Origin: Amyloporia xantha
Lineage: Eukaryota; Basidiomycota; Agaricomycetes; Polyporales; Adustoporiaceae
DNA: 64,000 nucleotides
NCBI GenBank assembly: GCA_036971615.1
Contig: JAYKKR010000024.1
Coordinates: 62,001 to 126,000, forward strand
Direction: 5' to 3'
In this document: piece by piece, positions 21,678-33,848 of the stretch
Layout: every line of letters begins with the position of its first letter
Position numbering within the stretch: position 1 is the first letter of the stretch
Position numbers and translations under genes: made by a program
Notes under the pieces: model-generated
Database searches by the model: none
What the model saw: the letters and a program-made list of their open reading frames with translations, nothing else
Told to the model about the DNA's origin: nothing

Positions 21678-23629
21678 ATGTCTTTCCAGCTCATCACTCA
21701 TACAGAAGAACAAGCTCGAGAATGGGAGTATCTCGTCGGGTCTGATCCGGAGCGTGTCATTAGTACGTTGAGCTTGGGTCCTCAAAAGCGGCGGAATCGT
21801 TGGGGGGACACTCAGGGCGTGAGTCAGGCATACCACTCATCAAACTACATACCAATTAGAAATAGGATGTTTTCCCAGCCATGGCGGCAGTAGCGAAAGC
21901 CGCTCGAGAAAACAGCGCCCAGTGGCATCGCCTAGTAGAAGGAGGTATCGCGAACCGACTTTGTCAGAACGTCCTGGACATGGTCACCTTCGTCAATGTT
22001 CTCCCTACAATGCCCGAAGACTTGAAACGGAAGGCAATGGATGAGGTTTGCGGAATGCTGCCATGAACAAGACCCGCTGTTTTCCACTAAAGTTCGTAAT
22101 GTTTATACAGATTCCATCTTCGTACTTCTTGCCGCTTGAGGTACTCTGTAACGCCGTCCTCGCTATGTCTCGACCGCCGAGGTCCACTGACCTCCAACTG
22201 GTCAAAGCACTGAAGAAAAGGTGGCACGAGATGATGGAACGCGTACGTAGCATGCCTTGGAACCGGACTTGTTTATCATTAATGCTACCATCGTTAGCTA
22301 TGGGGGAGCCGGAAAACACGTTGAAGAAGGGACTAGTTCACGTTCGGGAACGAATGGCCGTTCCACAAATAGTCATCCCTGTTGCCTCTGCAGATCCGTC
22401 ATTCCTAAGGTAAGTGACCATGCACACGTTCAATTTCCGCTGTACTCACCTCTTCTAGCGTCATAGATGCTGATTCGGATGTGACAATCTCTCTCTTAAG
22501 TCGTTACTTCATGCACGCTACTGAGGTGGCCGACATCACAACCTCCTCTCAGGGGCTTATTGAACTCTTCGACTCTAGATATCCGCTTATAAGTGCTTAC
22601 AGAAAGGCCAACCCCGTGCCGCGGAACTTTCTCGATCGGATGATCCGGGGAGCAGGGTCTTTTGAGAAGCTCCTTGCCAAATGCATTTCGCACCTTTCCA
22701 ACACATCTTTCGAGGGTGTTATCCCTCTACTCGCCTTCATCACAGAACTGTACGGCCTGATCAAGGAACAGAAACCTGAACTCGTGCAGAAATTCAGGCG
22801 GTCCTCCCCCTTGTGGACTAACCTCTCCCTCCAGCTTCGTAAAGCAGCGAAGAATGCCTCTCCCGAAGTCGACAAACCATACCCAGGGGATCAGCTTTTC
22901 CTTCCCATCATCGGGCTCGTGGCCGGCTGTATGCACGACTGTGAGAACGATGAGCCTGACGAACTTGAGCCTCTCCTCGTTCTCTTGATTCGCACGGACT
23001 TTTTCAGCGCTCTGGACCAGGCATTGACGAGGTGCGCAGCCCAACGGGGCATCACAAGTAAGGATTACACCGGTCTTGTCATCTTACTCTTCGAAACTCA
23101 ATTGTTCACATAGTGCAAGTGACTCAAATCTATAAATGCATTGATGTGCTTGTGAAACAACGACCGTCAGCCGAGGAGGCAATGCGTAACGAATTACCGC
23201 GCCCTCGTGCGCTTCGTGCGCTTCTTGAAAACGCCTTTACGCCCGATGGTAACGCCCGAATGCCTTCGCTTCCGGGTCATGCCCCTGGTCAGGTACCCGT
23301 TGACTCTCGTGGGTGGCCGCTCACAGATACGTTGTGGGATCAAGCAGCGTGGGAAACCCTTCATAAGCTCCAGGAGACCTGCGTGGATGGGAAGATCTGC
23401 ACAAGAAGGACATGCAAGAAACCAGCGAAAGAGAGCTGCGAGAAGTGCAAGACCGCTCCGTATTGTGGACCCGACTGTCAGACTAAGTAATGCACCCCTC
23501 TCGTTCATTCTTTCGCCGCTCACCAGAGTTATTTTCAGGGACTTGAAAGAACATAGGTTGATTTGCGGTTTCAAGGTTCACAGGCCGGATGTTCCTGGAC
23601 CTGTGAGCATCACATTGCCACCCGTATGA
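21678..23629 (+). CDS. MYND-type zinc finger protein
   Basis: The C-terminus carries a MYND finger: CTRRTCKKPAKESCEKCKTA then PYCGPDCQTK, and across an intron DLKEHRLICG. This gives the expected Cys pairs followed by H-x3-C. MYND fingers mediate protein-protein contacts, often with proline-rich partners. The preceding ~450 residues are helical with no catalytic motif that I recognise (no SET domain signature). I start at the ATG at 21678 (MSFQLITHTEEQAREWEYLV). An ATG further upstream in an overlapping frame is less likely because its reading is low-complexity. About seven exons; the long one is 22460-23060. The stop is at 23627-23629. The function is not known. Confidence 0.7.
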
Positions 23630-24281
23630 GAGTTACGAATACCATACTGGCGGACATGCTATGTTTGCTTTAAGAGTGGTGTACCTCAAATGAAGACAAT
23701 CAGCTCACGGTGTCCTATGTTCCGCGCCCTGTGTATAACGTCTCCCAGAGGTAAGCGAGGACGTGATATGGTTACGTGTCTTCCTACTCGCGAAGGCAAT
23801 GACAACGCACCAATTTAACAGTCCACGTATTTATTCCTTGATTGTGGCTTCGTACATCAACGTTCAGGTAGACTCTGTGAGAACACAGCAAGGTACGCAT
23901 CAACCCTATAGTATCGCGTTTGATTTCGCAGTATCGGATGAGTAGGGAACATATAATTCCCATCAAGTTATACTCCCATTTCAATAGAGTGCGATGCGGA
24001 GAGGGCTTCCATTGTATCATTGCAAAGCCATGCAGATATGAGTGGTTCGGAGCAAACATCGATATCACAGCGTCTCAGTAATCGGATGGACAGTGCACCA
24101 CGCAAACCATTCCTGTCGTAAGGTTTGAGTTCAGCGCGGTGATTTGTCGCTTATGGGTGGTCCTATAGAAGCGACTCTGTGCAGCCATAGGTTGATACAT
24201 AACACGTTCTTGCGGCCTCATACTAGTACCCTCTCCGACACCAACCCCACTGAGTCACCGTTCCTTGCTTCACACTTGTCC

Positions 24282-25079
24282 ATGACTCGAGAACATTTAC
24301 AATTCGCCGACACCGATTCAACAGCTTTCAAATCAACCTCATCGTATGCTATCCGTTCGCCAAAACCCTCACATTCCACGCATCCCCTTGACTATCGATA
24401 TTCTCCGGAATTCCGAGTCACGTCCACACTGTACCGTGATAGTACAGACCACCTTCTGCCACTTGCTGTAACAGGGACAGTTCTCCGTCTACAAGCAAAT
24501 ATACCATGGACGATTCGCGCAAGAAACCGTATGCGCATCATTCTGGAAACCTTCACAGATGAGATGCAGAGCGTATGCATCTCGCTGGCATGGTGCATTG
24601 CCTACATATTGGGATCCGCAACCGTTGGACTGGCATGGTCCATCATATGCACATTCGTCGGACGTTACATCTTGGACCATGTGGAGCCATATAAAAGCGT
24701 GAAGAACCTCCCATTGCTCGCCACGAGCACCACAGGCGGTGCAATGTTGGGCGCTGGAAGCGGACTTCTGTTATGGATCATGGCTTTGGTGATGAACATT
24801 GGTCCAGGAAGTGGGCGAGGAATGAATCCCCTCTCAGCTGAAGGCAGTTCCTACAACACGAGATCCAAGGTCATCCTCATCACGATCTTCACCGCTCTAG
24901 TTGGAATAGGTTTCTGCGGACAGGCCCTTGGCGTGTTTGTTCTCCATGGGCGGGTACCAGGGGCACTGGATATTGCACATGCATTCGAATCAAATGCTGT
25001 AGGTCAGCCAATAGCAATACTGGGATTCATTGCAGCACTCGGCTCGCCGTATGCGTACTATTCTGACCCATGCGACTGA
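24282..25079 (+). CDS. Four-helix membrane protein, paralogue 1 (unknown function)
   Basis: This is an intronless frame starting at the ATG at 24282 (MTREHLQFADTDS); an in-frame ATG at 24144 is possible. A Ser/Thr-rich N-terminal third precedes four hydrophobic segments: CISLAWCIAYILGSATVGLA, LGAGSGLLLWIMALVMNI, ILITIFTALVGIGFCGQAL and AVGQPIAILGFIAALG. The stretch GQALGVFVLHGRVPGALDIA recurs as GQCIGVTILHGRQAGALDVV in the protein at 26472-27245, so the two are clear paralogues. I do not recognise the family. A small integral membrane protein with a variable cytosolic or lumenal head is all I can infer. Confidence 0.65.
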   Translation: MTREHLQFADTDSTAFKSTSSYAIRSPKPSHSTHPLDYRYSPEFRVTSTLYRDSTDHLLPLAVTGTVLRLQANIPWTIRARNRMRIILETFTDEMQSVCISLAWCIAYILGSATVGLAWSIICTFVGRYILDHVEPYKSVKNLPLLATSTTGGAMLGAGSGLLLWIMALVMNIGPGSGRGMNPLSAEGSSYNTRSKVILITIFTALVGIGFCGQALGVFVLHGRVPGALDIAHAFESNAVGQPIAILGFIAALGSPYAYYSDPCD

Positions 25080-26471
25080 GGTTATGGCCCTGGTTGCAAT
25101 TGACCGAAATGTCCGTAGTAACCTGTAACTGCCACTGACCTATGCCCTTTATGCTGAGAGTATTTCCATTGTATATTTAGTCGGTTTAGGAGAAGTTTTC
25201 ATAGTGTATAGTACTAGTCAATGAAGCTCATTGTGCGGCCCTACTAGTTATGGTGGCGATACCGGCACGTGAACTGTACCTGCCAGGCGTTTGCCTTTAC
25301 TCAGGCTTCACCGCGGTCGAAATCTGTTGTTCGAGAGCTGAACTCCTTCCGGACATTTTCCGTCGCTGATAACATTAACCAAACCGGGAGGACAATCTAT
25401 TGGGTTCGAACATAGGTTGACTGGCCAATCAGAGGCCGTTCTTCAGGATGTTCAAATTCCGAAACCACCAAAAGTCTGTAGTCAGAAAACGACTTCCCTA
25501 TCGGAAAATGTCTGAGAGATGTTCGCCCGTCGAACATCTCATCTAGCCCGCAGTGAGCTTACTGTACCAGTGCACCTGCCAGTGGCCGACTCGGAACGGC
25601 CGGTGAGAGCAGTCCAACTATAGGTTATAGCAATGCTCCACGAGAAAGCAGAATATGTGAGCCAGCATCTCTGCGATAGTGGTATTTAACTCAGGTGAGC
25701 TACTAGTACCAGTTTCGATTCACAGTATACCGTTTTGGTCGCCCCGGTGTTCATCGGCGTCAGAGTCATATATGGCGGTGCATGTTTATGCAAGGCTGCA
25801 CAATAATCATAGCATTGTGAAGAACGTATGGCATATGTCACCTCTGTTATGTCTTCGCTATCTGACTTGCCACGCGCACCAAAGGGGTCGAAGACTCAAC
25901 CATTTGTTAATAAATGGCTCATTCCTATTATTTCGGGCCCAAGCCGGCGTCCTTGAGCACTGCACTGCACTCTGCACTGCATTGCCGCTCACTGGCAAAG
26001 GTTCTGCACAGGGTTATCGATTTACGGCCGCCACTGCTTAGGTCCTTGGACAAAGAATGTAGTCGGATGCTATTGTTCTCCATCCTGGGTGGTTGAGACG
26101 ACTGGAACATCGCTCTACGGATTGTGACTAGGCACAGCCGAGGGTGGTATCTTCCTCAAGGCACTACGATGGTCTCAGCTCAGCTTCGGACAATCAGCTT
26201 TGTCCCAAATACCTAGCTCCTTAGTATTCTTACCTGTGGCCGTGTGCGTTCCATTCCTGTCCGCCCGTATGTCTCCATATGACTTTTACAGAAGTATCGC
26301 ATCGGCGTGCTCGATGTCAATCCCCTACACGTATATATATGTCTTTAATACAGTCTTTTTTGTACACAATCTCCACCACAAGCTGACTGCCGAAGCATGG
26401 CACAAACCATCTCATTCCTCGCTCCTGTTCTCCTCGCATCTCACCCGCACAGTGTATCCTGCGAAACTACC
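25080..26471. other. Intergenic, about 1.4 kb
   Basis: There are a few unrelated short frames and an alternating AT-rich patch, with no repeat with ends and no RNA gene. It may hold remnants of duplicated upstream sequence. A comparison with 23.6-24.3 kb would tell. Confidence 0.4.
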
Positions 26472-27245
26472 ATGATACCTCTGGACGATAAATACTCTAC
26501 GTTGCCTTTAGTACGTATATCATCATCATCCTCGCCCTCTCTGTTCCCCCTCCCAATTCGCGATGATACATCCTCCATCTTATCTACCCATTCCGACACA
26601 ACACTTCTACCTCACCCCGCCACCACACCGTCGCCGAAATCAAATCCAAGCGCCTTCCTCCACTTCGCACGGGTGGCTACCCTTTTCACGCTCATTATCC
26701 AGACGATAATCTGGGACTTGATGTACGCAATTGGCGGGACCTTGTGGTCTTGCATATGCGGATACGTGGGATGGTCCGTATTGGTCACCTATACGCCATA
26801 TTCCTTTGCTTCACGAGAAGGCGTGCTCGGGACCAGTGCTCTAGGCGGCCTTATCTTCGGCGCAGCAATGGGAATGATGGTTCTGTTTTCCTTCATTCAA
26901 GGACCAGCAGTCGACGACGAAGAACGGACGGACAGAGAGAATCGTGTGGCGCAATCAAATGTGGGCGCAGGGAATCGGGAGATGCAATCAAGTACAACCG
27001 TGCAGGATCTGGAGGCGCGATCGAGCGCAGACGCAAGCGACTCAGGGATCATCAACGGGAGGTGGTTCTGCATCCTGATGTCGGTCGGTATATTCGGACA
27101 ATGTATAGGCGTCACCATACTTCACGGCAGACAGGCGGGCGCATTGGATGTCGTATATGCGCTTCGAGCAAGTGCGCTCGGGGAGCTGGCCGTCATGCCA
27201 TTCTTGGTCATTGCGCTGACTTGCCAACGGTTGTGTGGATGTTGA
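26472..27245 (+). CDS. Four-helix membrane protein, paralogue 2 (unknown function)
   Basis: This is an intronless frame from the ATG at 26472 (MIPLDDKYSTLPLV); an upstream in-frame ATG at 26397 would add 25 residues. The Ser/Pro-rich head is followed by TLFTLIIQTIIWDLMYAIGG, LGGLIFGAAMGMMVLFSFI, WFCILMSVGIFGQCIGV and LGELAVMPFLVIAL. The loop after helix 2 is charged and longer than in paralogue 1. The shared motif is GQ-x-(L/I)-GV-x2-LHGR-x2-GALD-(I/V). It ends with a Cys-rich tail (LTCQRLCGC). It lies 1.4 kb downstream of paralogue 1 in the same orientation, so a local tandem duplication is likely. Confidence 0.65.
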   Translation: MIPLDDKYSTLPLVRISSSSSPSLFPLPIRDDTSSILSTHSDTTLLPHPATTPSPKSNPSAFLHFARVATLFTLIIQTIIWDLMYAIGGTLWSCICGYVGWSVLVTYTPYSFASREGVLGTSALGGLIFGAAMGMMVLFSFIQGPAVDDEERTDRENRVAQSNVGAGNREMQSSTTVQDLEARSSADASDSGIINGRWFCILMSVGIFGQCIGVTILHGRQAGALDVVYALRASALGELAVMPFLVIALTCQRLCGC

Positions 27246-28211
27246 TTCGGACTTATTTCGTTCCTCCGGAGATTTGAGCGATAGATACCCATTGCGACAG
27301 TCATTCCATTATACCCTGTTTTTGATCGTCACCCTGCTTAGTTTAGTACAGTCGTAATACTTTCAGTCTTGTATAACATACCTGTTACGATTTTGGAATG
27401 ACATACGGTTCCTACAGTTTAATACGCTGACGCCTGCCAGTGGATGATTCAACTGTCGCATGAGTGGACCGCGCTCGCGTAGCGCCGAGATGAACGATTC
27501 ATCTTCTATCAACGTGTTTAATCTCTTATCAAGAATGTAGGTCGATGTTTTAACCCCACCTCATGTGGCCCTGCAGTATGTATGTAAATACCGAGCAAAG
27601 GCGTGCCGGAGATATATATTGATTGCGTTCCGGAACACGTGATCGCGCATACGCTGGCGTGAAGTGAGAACCTGCGTGCCATCCTGTGAACGTCCTGCCA
27701 GCAAGTGAACATACACGGCCAGTATTTGTCGTGTCTGCTGAGAACAACAAATCTTCTCTCCATTATTCTTCGGGGACGCATGGCTCTGTTCTATCTGGAC
27801 CGTCAGGATTCTGCGTCCGACTTGACATGACATCCAGTCTACTCGATCTTGCGATCTTCACACTTTGCGTGGGTGGATACCGGCATTTCCTCCATATTAC
27901 TAAATTAATTACCTTGAGACCGTTGCCGTCTAGCTCTGGTATTTCTGGCAATAGAAGAAACCTCAAATGGGAAGGGCCGGATCGTACGGCGCGTCGTGGT
28001 TCTTCTTGGTGTTCACAGTCGTTTAGACACATTTCTTGAAGTGCTCTCTAACAGTAACTGACAGCCGTCTGTGATGTTTGTCGAGGGTATGTGTCCAAAC
28101 TTCGAATACACTGGACGGATTGAGCGCTTCCGTATGTCACGTGGCAATACTCCGATTGCTCATTCCGACACTGGGAGCGCAGCGACCGCAGACAGATTGA
28201 CCACCACCATT
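27246..28211. other. Intergenic, about 970 bp
   Basis: Only short unrelated frames occur on both strands. Nothing further is supported. Confidence 0.4.
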
Positions 28212-29595
28212 ATGTCCGAGCCCATCCTTCCTGAAGAATATGTTCAAAATGCATTCCACTCGTATCTGAAGTCGTCCCTCACTCAAGCCAAGATCGAGGG
28301 GCTGCTTCCCCCTAACGTACTGTCGAGTGCAGAGGGCGATCTGATGATAACAGGTTAGTTGGAGTATATTTCATCCTTCTCGACTTACACGAAGTTCTAT
28401 AGGACCGGCATTGTGTCTTTACTTTGCAGCTCTTCGCTCAACCACCGAGCCGCCGTCTGTTCCCCTTCCCAAACGCGCTAAGAGCTCGTCGCCTCCATTA
28501 CAACTCTCACAGGACAACTGTCCACCGTCGTTCCGTCCGTTCTGGATTGTCTGGTCACATGCGGTTCCTGAAATCCAAGCTTTGATCCCAGAACATCAAC
28601 ATGACCTCGCCCGCATCATATGTGGGCTTCCGCCTATTGCTAGCCCGCTCAATCCGCGTCTGAGTGGAATCGCAGCCGACTTGCGAGCTGTTGCGATCGA
28701 GATCAGTATGCGTCGAACGTTTCAAGATCGTTATGCGAATGACCTTCAGGCTGCACTGGACGCTGGGACTGGTGGGAAGAGAAAGGTCAAGGCTAGCTTC
28801 GTTCCTCCGCCCGTTTACGATTCTTCAGTATCATCCGCCCCTTCACCATCACAGTCGTCACTACCTTTCAGTCCTATACCCCCGTCGCCCCACTCTCCCC
28901 AACATACCATCCTCACGCCAGATTCGCCTGCAATCGAATTCATTCGCGAGACACTATATGCAGCGCTGGCGGAAGTCATTGAGCGTACACCTTCTCTCAG
29001 ACGCTTGATTCGAACCGATCCTACCCGAGCATATTTCGCCTCAGTAGCATTCGCAATTCTGGATGTGGCCACGAGCACGCTTACAAATCCAGATTCTCCG
29101 GAGAAATCCTTCGCAGAAATCCTTCCCAGTGATAGTCCAAAGCATGGCCAGGAAGACACCATTCGTGGTGTACTCGGGCAGACGCTTACCCTGTCAAGGT
29201 GCCCACCAGAGCTACAACCATTCATGAAAGAACTCTGTGCAATTGGCCAGGCGGCACGAGAGATGGAAGAGGAAGACTCGGTTATCACTGTTGAAGCTCT
29301 TCAACGCGGTGAGGAGCCCCCAGAGCCTAGAATCGATCGCGTACGCGATATACTCGAAGGCGGGGTCGGTCATGCATTCAACCGTGCTAGCAGTCACCAT
29401 GGATCGAGGAAGTCGAACGGCTCTACTCACCGCATGAGTGCTACGGATCCTCGTCGTCGCACTACCTCGACGGAGAACAGGGCCGTCGCTTTTGCCAATC
29501 GAATCAATGCCCTTGCATTGGGCATGACAAAGCTTCGTGCTTTCAAAGAAAGACAGGACATGGTCTTCAAGGTCCTCGCAGGCATAGGGGGATAG
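28212..29595 (+). CDS. Conserved-looking protein of unknown function
   Basis: Two exons, 28212-28353 and 28403-29595, join in phase across a canonical intron. The ATG at 28212 gives MSEPILPEEYVQNAFHSYLK; an upstream in-frame ATG at 28071 is less plausible because its reading is low in family-like features. The protein has about 440 residues. It contains helical blocks (TQAKIEGLLPPNVLSSAEGD, PAIEFIRETLYAALAEVIER, DPTRAYFASVAFAILDVATS) and a Ser/Pro-rich linker in the middle. A basic C-terminus follows (SHHGSRKSNGSTHRMSATDP, then TKLRAFKERQDMVFKVLAG). There is no signal peptide or membrane segment, and I do not recognise a domain. Confidence 0.65.
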
Positions 29596-30073
29596 GACCA
29601 GGAATTTCAAGTGACCAGAGCCGGTTTGTGTATGATTCGAATGTTGTTATCTGGGTACATCTTATCTTTTACCCGTAACCGTAATCCCTGATACCTTATA
29701 CCTTACTAATTGGACTTGCACTTGTTCTGCTACGAGGTAAACAATCAATGTCAGCTGGATGTGACTTGGGTTTTAGGCATACCTTGTACGGCTCCCTGAG
29801 GGATCACGTCGGTTTGACAAGATCCAAGGGAGTGTGCAGACGCCACCCACCTTGACTGAATATCCCCATCGCGTCTTTCAATCACGCTAGAATTATGTGT
29901 AGTCCAGCGGACGGGGGAAAACCTGAAGGATCAATGACTTGCGCAGTGACCAGACGGTTTGCGGTGGCGAAGAATGATCCCGCTGGTTTAATGCAGAGCC
30001 TTCGTTTATAGATGCGGAAGATATGTACTTAAGAGTGGAGCTCTCAAAAGCGAAGAAACATGCATATGCGTAG
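29596..30073. other. Intergenic, nothing seen
   Basis: No supported gene or repeat is present. The last 8 bases (30066-30073) are the left copy of the target duplication of the MITE that follows. Confidence 0.4.
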
Positions 30074-30611
30074 TAAGGCTCCAACTATTTAGTTTATGTT
30101 TACAGAAAATCAGTATTTAAACAGTAAATAGTATATAGATAGTAAATAAACAGTAAATAAACGGTATAAATGGTACATATACATATAAGAAAAAGAAAGC
30201 AGTATGTCCTCAAAATCTTCAATAACCCTTTATACAATCAACACTCAGTGCCACAGTCTGTGCCTGTGATGAATATCATCAACACAAAGATTGTACAAAA
30301 AGAAATTAGTCATGATTTTTAATCAAAATGAGAGTATTTCCCTCCTTCTCTCAAATAACTGTGCAAATATCTCCCAATAAAAGTGCTTATCTATCAAGTG
30401 AAGCCAGTTACATGTGACTTCTGGATGTCAGACCTGTTCTGGCCTTGTTGGATGCATGATATTTAACATCTCCTAGAAAAAATGTGTCACATCTGTTTAC
30501 TGTTTACATACTGTTTATTTACCATTTACCGGGGTAGTGGTAGTTAAACATAAATAGTATACAGTTATAACCATTTATAAACGGTAAATAGATGAAATGG
30601 TTGGAGCCTTA
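30074..30611. mobile_element. 538-bp hAT-type MITE with 8-bp target duplication
   Basis: The left end is TAAGGCTCCAACTATTTA and the right end is its reverse complement with two mismatches (AAATGGTTGGAGCCTTA). The direct repeat ATGCGTAG flanks both sides (30066-30073 and 30612-30619). The interior is AT-rich with many short GTAAATA/TATTTAC words on both strands, like subterminal transposase-binding repeats. The 8-bp duplication fits hAT. It has no coding capacity. Confidence 0.85.
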
Positions 30612-30619
30612 ATGCGTAG

Positions 30620-31582
30620 GCACGTGGGGAAGGGATCGCCTCAGTCAAAATGGCCTGTCCGCGAGCGGATAGCCACGAAGTTCCTCAGGTCAACAGGCTA
30701 GTGCCCCTGCACTTCCATCAGATAGAAAAATCGGGATCGGCACACACAGTCGCCAAACCTATACCGGAGATCTTCACGTCTACCGTTACACCCACCCTGA
30801 GATAATCAAATCAACTAGAAGGATTGAAACCAACCTTTTGTGGGCGTCTCTGATGGTATATCGTCCATGGCAGACTTCCTGCATTCTGTTCATCCTGTTG
30901 GCCGACCCTGCATTCATGAAACGCATCTCCTAATCTCGACTGAGACATCACGCATAATTATAGGCCGCCTCATCAGGGAGGACGGTCGCGTTGGCGATGC
31001 AGTCATGCAGAAGTAGCAGTACACATACGCACCTCATGTGGCGAGCTGCTATTAGAGGCATTGGGCTTCGTCGCCGATTCCCTATAACGAACGAATCGCT
31101 CTGGAAGCTTACTAGTACATTTCAACTTGCCAAAGCCGACCAAAAACAGTACTTCTTTTGCTCCTCTCACACAGAAGCATGAGTAAACCCAGCCTGCGGA
31201 ATATCTCTGCCAAGCGGTATCATCGTAAGTATTCTTCGCCACAATAACTCGTCGCGCGCTCAGAGACACTTACTCACCGCCCTTGTGAGCAGGATCCACT
31301 CCACGCCCTGACAGCGCGGTCCTACCGGAAGACAAGTATTCCTCATTTATATCCTGCCACACCGCCGCCACGGGACCTTCATCCTCAAATGAGGGCACCA
31401 CAGTTTCACCCACGGAGGACCGACCGTCGCGGACACCATCCCGAGAGTTAGCGGTGTCGCCTCTTCGCTCGTCAGATCGGTCCTCGAGACGAGGGTCTGC
31501 AGTGGATACAATTTATTGCACGCCTCCAACATCTCCATATCCAAGCTCGCCTCTGTCGCGCTTGTCTCCTGCGGTTGCATCG
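30620..31582. other. Intergenic, no supported gene
   Basis: I see only short frames. Part of this may be the upstream region or a lost first exon of the broken membrane-protein copy at 31583. Confidence 0.35.
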
Positions 31583-32376
31583 ATGCCATACATTTACCCC
31601 GAGACAACGCCACAACAGGAGCTGAAGTTCATAACACCATCCACCGGCTCCGCCAAGGAAGACAGAACAGTGCAAGTAGCGGATGCAGTCTCCGAGCCAG
31701 AGTCGACTGCAAAGCCAGATGAACATCAGCGAGCGCGTAGACGCAGACAGTCATACATCATCGTCGTATCGTTACTGCCACTATTTGTGGCAATCTCCGC
31801 GTTTCTGGGATTTCTGGGGCAGGCCATTGGTCGAGCCGTGTTGCCACCAGCGCTGCCCCAAGATGCAGTATATGCTACTGGCGGGTACTCAGCAATGCAA
31901 GTGGGTGCCATTGGGGCGCAATTTTTGCGCTGTCTGTCGGTGTTCTGGTGCTGGTCTTCGCCCTCTTCATCTTGCGAGTAGGACACCGAAAGACGGAAGA
32001 AAATGGACCGGTATGCCAAGACAGTCAGGGCGCCCAAGGCAGTATTTACAAGGAGGCGGTCCAGCAGCAGGTCACAAGCGAAGAGCCTAATAAGGCCAAA
32101 CGGCGGACCAATAACAGCCTTGTTTTCTATTGTGAAGTGATATTGGAGGTGATGATGGCGCATGTCGCGATGGGCGCGACAACGGGTCCCTTGGGCGTGG
32201 CAGTCTTGAAATCGCAGGGTTGCCAGGCCTGCGCCGGAGAGTTGCTGAGTATGACACAAGCTGCCAGAACAGGCGCATTAGGGATGTTTCTGGTTGGGAT
32301 ATTGACAGTGGGAGTAGCTGCTGCGACAAAGTGGTTTGCTTTGCTGGTTCCATGGATGCAATGTGATAGATATTAG
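31583..32376 (+). pseudogene. Four-helix membrane protein, paralogue 3, frameshifted
   Basis: The frame from the ATG at 31583 (MPYIYPETTPQQELKF) gives a polar head and a first helix (IIVVSLLPLFVAISAFLGFL). It loses sense near 31925. The neighbouring frame then continues with a second helix (AIFALSVGVLVLVFALFIL), a charged loop, and segments matching the family tail (TGPLGVAVLKSQGCQACAG, then TGALGMFLVGILTVGVA). Aligned to paralogues 1 and 2, the break falls inside helix 2, where no intron of normal size fits. A one-base indel is the simplest explanation. Whether this is decay or an assembly error cannot be seen here. Confidence 0.5.
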
Positions 32377-33376
32377 CGCCGTCAGTCAACCAAGCAGCTC
32401 TGATTATACACATAGCCGTCTAGGCCTCTCGTAGATGTTCTGTCTGTGAGTGAAGAGCTACAAGCGCTGTAAATGTGTCTCGGGGGCAAGCCAAGTCGTG
32501 GAAGCTGAGTCTGCATGAACCATTGATAGCATTGATAGGTGGCCTCAGTAACGGCCCGGAAACACGGGAGCACATTCTGTTTGAGTGTCCATTTTGGATA
32601 CGCACCAAAGGAGCGTGGGTACCCCCTGCGTCTCAAGAGGAAAGTCATCAAGATAGAAGGAGGCGGTCACAGCGCCACTGGACGGAAGATGACGTATTGG
32701 AGTTCCTCCGGCTAAATAGCTGGGTGGCAACATTCGAATGGGCTGAGATTTTATCTATGGCTCACGAGGATCGTGACGAGGGAGATTACCATTCGCTGGC
32801 GAATGCGACGCTCCATGCCCACACTAAAGGACGAGTGGCGGCTTGGAAGAAATTCCATGACGAACGCCACTTAGACCCGGATGCAACAGAAGCGCTTAGC
32901 GCTAAGTTCAACGAATTTACTGAATGGTACGACGTGCTCAAGGCGTCGGAGGACATTCAGAAAGAGTGGAGGGGGATCCGAGAACACCTAGATGATCCGG
33001 ATCCCCCTTCTCCTGCACATAGTGGACAATCACTAGATTACGAATAGCCTGCGTCTTCGCCCTGAAAACTGTAGGGGTGGAGGTGAGGGCACCTAGCGGC
33101 GAGATGGCCTTACCGGGCGCCCATCCTTTACTAGCCTTAGGTGGAAGTGCCTTTGGTCGTGGGCGTGCGTGGGAGCCTCTAACCGGGGTTCCCCCTGAGT
33201 GCGCTCCGGGGACCGGCCTTACGGGGACGGTTATGGTATGGTGTTAAGGTAGGGCATCAGCACTTTTGCATATTCCTGACACCCTGACAGCCCTGACATA
33301 ATTTCGTCAGGCTGTCAGAGCCGTCAGGCCACAGGGACATTAGTTTAAAACCAAATATAATAAGGAAAATAAAATG

Positions 33377-33458
33377 CACTCATACAGAATTGAACCCCAA
33401 GACTTAGACAGGCAAGAAGTAAACATTAAGTATGACCACTACACCACAAGACCATAAA
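33377..33458 (-). other. tRNA-like segment (promoter boxes only)
   Basis: Read on the minus strand, it has a box A-like TGGTGTAGTGG and a box B-like GGGTTCAATTC at tRNA spacing. The acceptor stem does not pair well, so it is a relic rather than a tRNA gene. Confidence 0.45.
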
Positions 33459-33769
33459 TATATCAAACTACTTAAACATTATGGTCTGAAGTTTCTCCAA
33501 GGGTTTCAATCTATTTGGACTTCAACAAATTTCGACTTTTTGACTTCTTTTATATTGAGTCAAATGAAGCCAGATTAGGGAAATACCAATTCAGATACAG
33601 ACCTATGCAATGCTGATTATCTTCAAAACAATGTCAAATAGTATTGCATAGACTCCACCATTATAATATATCAGGTTGCATGTAATTCCAAGCCTTGTTA
33701 GAGTGCACATATTTGAAGACCCTTGGGGATTAATTATGATATATTGATTAAATAGTTAGCTTTAAAGAA

Positions 33770-33848
33770 GCTGTTATGGTGTAGTGGTTATGTTGCACTC
33801 ATACTTATCATATATAATAATGCATGAGTTCAATTCCTGTGAATGGCT
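33770..33848 (+). other. tRNA-like segment or tRNA pseudogene
   Basis: Box A-like TGGTGTAGTGG and box B-like AGTTCAATTCC lie at normal tRNA spacing. The first seven bases (GCTGTTA) pair with GAATGGC at the 3' end at six of seven positions, and the T stem at four of five. The anticodon arm is too long and AT-rich to give a convincing anticodon. It is probably tRNA-derived. Confidence 0.5.

Noticed and set aside
33770..33848. Functional tRNA gene
   Set aside because: There is no normal anticodon arm, one mismatch in each of the acceptor and T stems, and it lies within a repeat element.
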